A stretch of DNA of 64,000 nucleotides from Bog-756 sp963845485 (lineage in GTDB: Bacteria > Actinomycetota > Acidimicrobiia > Acidimicrobiales > RAAP-2), in assembly GCA_963845485.1 (NCBI GenBank), contig CAWJSI010000014.1, positions 1-64,000 of the forward strand, given 5' to 3'. Both the position numbers and the translations under genes were made by a program. The notes under the pieces were generated by a model. That model was not told where the DNA came from. It saw only the letters and a list, made by a program, of their open reading frames with translations, and ran no database searches. This document shows positions 63,653-64,000 of this stretch, piece after piece (the first letter of the stretch is position 1; each line of letters starts with the position of its first letter).

Positions 63653-64000
63653 GTGACCCTGGCCGTCCGGCCGCCCGACTACGGCCTACTCCCGCCCGAC
63701 AGCCATCCGACCATCCTCATCGTCGACGACGACGCCCAGTCGCGTGAGTGGCTGGCCGCCACACTTTCCGTGGAGGGCTTCGATGTGGTGGTGGCGGCCG
63801 ACGGATCCGAAGGCGTGGCCCAGACGGCTGCCGTCCAACCCTCTCTGGTCCTGTTGGCCATGGAACTCGGCGATGCCCAGGGCCTCTCGGTCTACCGGCG
63901 CATCTGTTCGATCTCCTCGGTTCCCGTGATCATGGTCACCGCCCGCCGGGACGAGCTCGACGCCGTAGTGGCCCTCGAGGCCGGTGCGGCCGATCACATC
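63653..64000 (+). CDS. Receiver-domain protein lacking phospho-acceptor Asp, 5' part
   Basis: First 116 codons of a response-regulator-like protein. The receiver fold is clear: TILIVDDDAQSREWL (acidic pocket Asp25-27), VVAADGSEG, and VPVIMVTARRDELDAVVALEAGA with the conserved Thr96. Where VLLD is normal it reads LVLLAMELGD, so the phosphorylated Asp is Ala69. The Lys of the active site is beyond the edge. Such pseudo-receivers (for example GlnR-like orphans) work without a kinase. The output domain is outside the window. GTG 63653 is the best start; the domain begins about 20 residues later. Confidence 0.75.
   Translation, partial: MTLAVRPPDYGLLPPDSHPTILIVDDDAQSREWLAATLSVEGFDVVVAADGSEGVAQTAAVQPSLVLLAMELGDAQGLSVYRRICSISSVPVIMVTARRDELDAVVALEAGAADHI

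Noticed and set aside
63372..63656. 94-codon open frame before the receiver gene
   Set aside because: Arg/Pro/Ser-rich low-complexity translation, no ribosome binding site, overlaps the start of the receiver gene.

Overview
This is GC-rich (about 70% by eye) chromosomal DNA from an actinobacterium. Several features support that: the gene order dnaK-grpE-dnaJ, an EtfD-type membrane iron-sulfur oxidoreductase, a bifunctional-type dCTP deaminase, a mycofactocin-type dehydrogenase, luciferase-like flavin oxidoreductases and an Rpf-type muralytic domain. The Rpf domain follows GYW...DGG...F.FG...FYGS repeats, which I associate with Acidimicrobiia, so that class is the best guess (inference, not proven). 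No insertion sequence, phage gene, CRISPR array or recognisable defence system is visible. One tRNA-Gly(CCC) is present.

Layout. 0-16 kb is mainly housekeeping: the chaperone operon, phosphoglycerate mutase, an amt-glnK ammonium operon, two small membrane proteins, a cyclic-nucleotide-binding protein, etfD, dcd, a TetR regulator, tRNA-Gly, hydrolases, an aldo/keto reductase and a Sco1 copper protein. 16-19 kb holds a geranylgeranyl-reductase-like flavoprotein, a UbiE/MenG-like methyltransferase and a UbiA-like membrane protein, a plausible isoprenoid-quinone set. 19-31 kb holds lipid or CoA-ester genes: a DUF35/thiolase-like pair coupled to a sterol-desaturase-family protein, SRPBCC proteins, an acyl-CoA ligase with a PF04909 amidohydrolase, and an operon of sulfotransferase, DUF1214-like protein and two tandem paralogues of unknown family. 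31-51 kb alternates catabolic genes (second amidohydrolase, class II aldolase, two zinc dehydrogenases, two luciferase-like enzymes, VOC protein, amino-acid-type binding protein, acyl-CoA ligase) with GH4, CutA, TldD/TldE, the repeat-Rpf protein and a UDG-like protein. 51-64 kb holds an HtrA-like protease, an SDR with a degenerate SDR partner, a P450, a sulfatase, a mycofactocin-type SDR, a PaaX-like regulator divergent from a fatty-acid desaturase, glucose-6-phosphate isomerase, and the start of a receiver protein lacking its phospho-acceptor Asp.

Three themes cross the window. First, about nineteen single-base reading-frame breaks hit thirteen genes; seventeen lie before 25 kb and nearly all behave as +1 insertions, so sequence error is the likeliest cause and those genes are annotated as whole genes with a frame break. 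Second, at least a dozen genes have a TAnnnT-like hexamer 6-7 bases before the start codon and no Shine-Dalgarno sequence, the signature of leaderless transcripts; this helped choose starts. Third, neighbouring genes are tightly coupled through ATGA, GTGA, TTGA or TGATG overlaps, and several gaps are filled by tiny ORFs that overlap the next start codon in the same way.

The clearest leads are the repeat-plus-Rpf secreted protein with its long leader, the catalytically altered DUF35/thiolase pair, the SDR/pseudo-SDR pair beside an unusual P450, the tandem unknown family, the operator-like palindromes at 11848, 15512 and 53351, and the coupling micro-ORFs.
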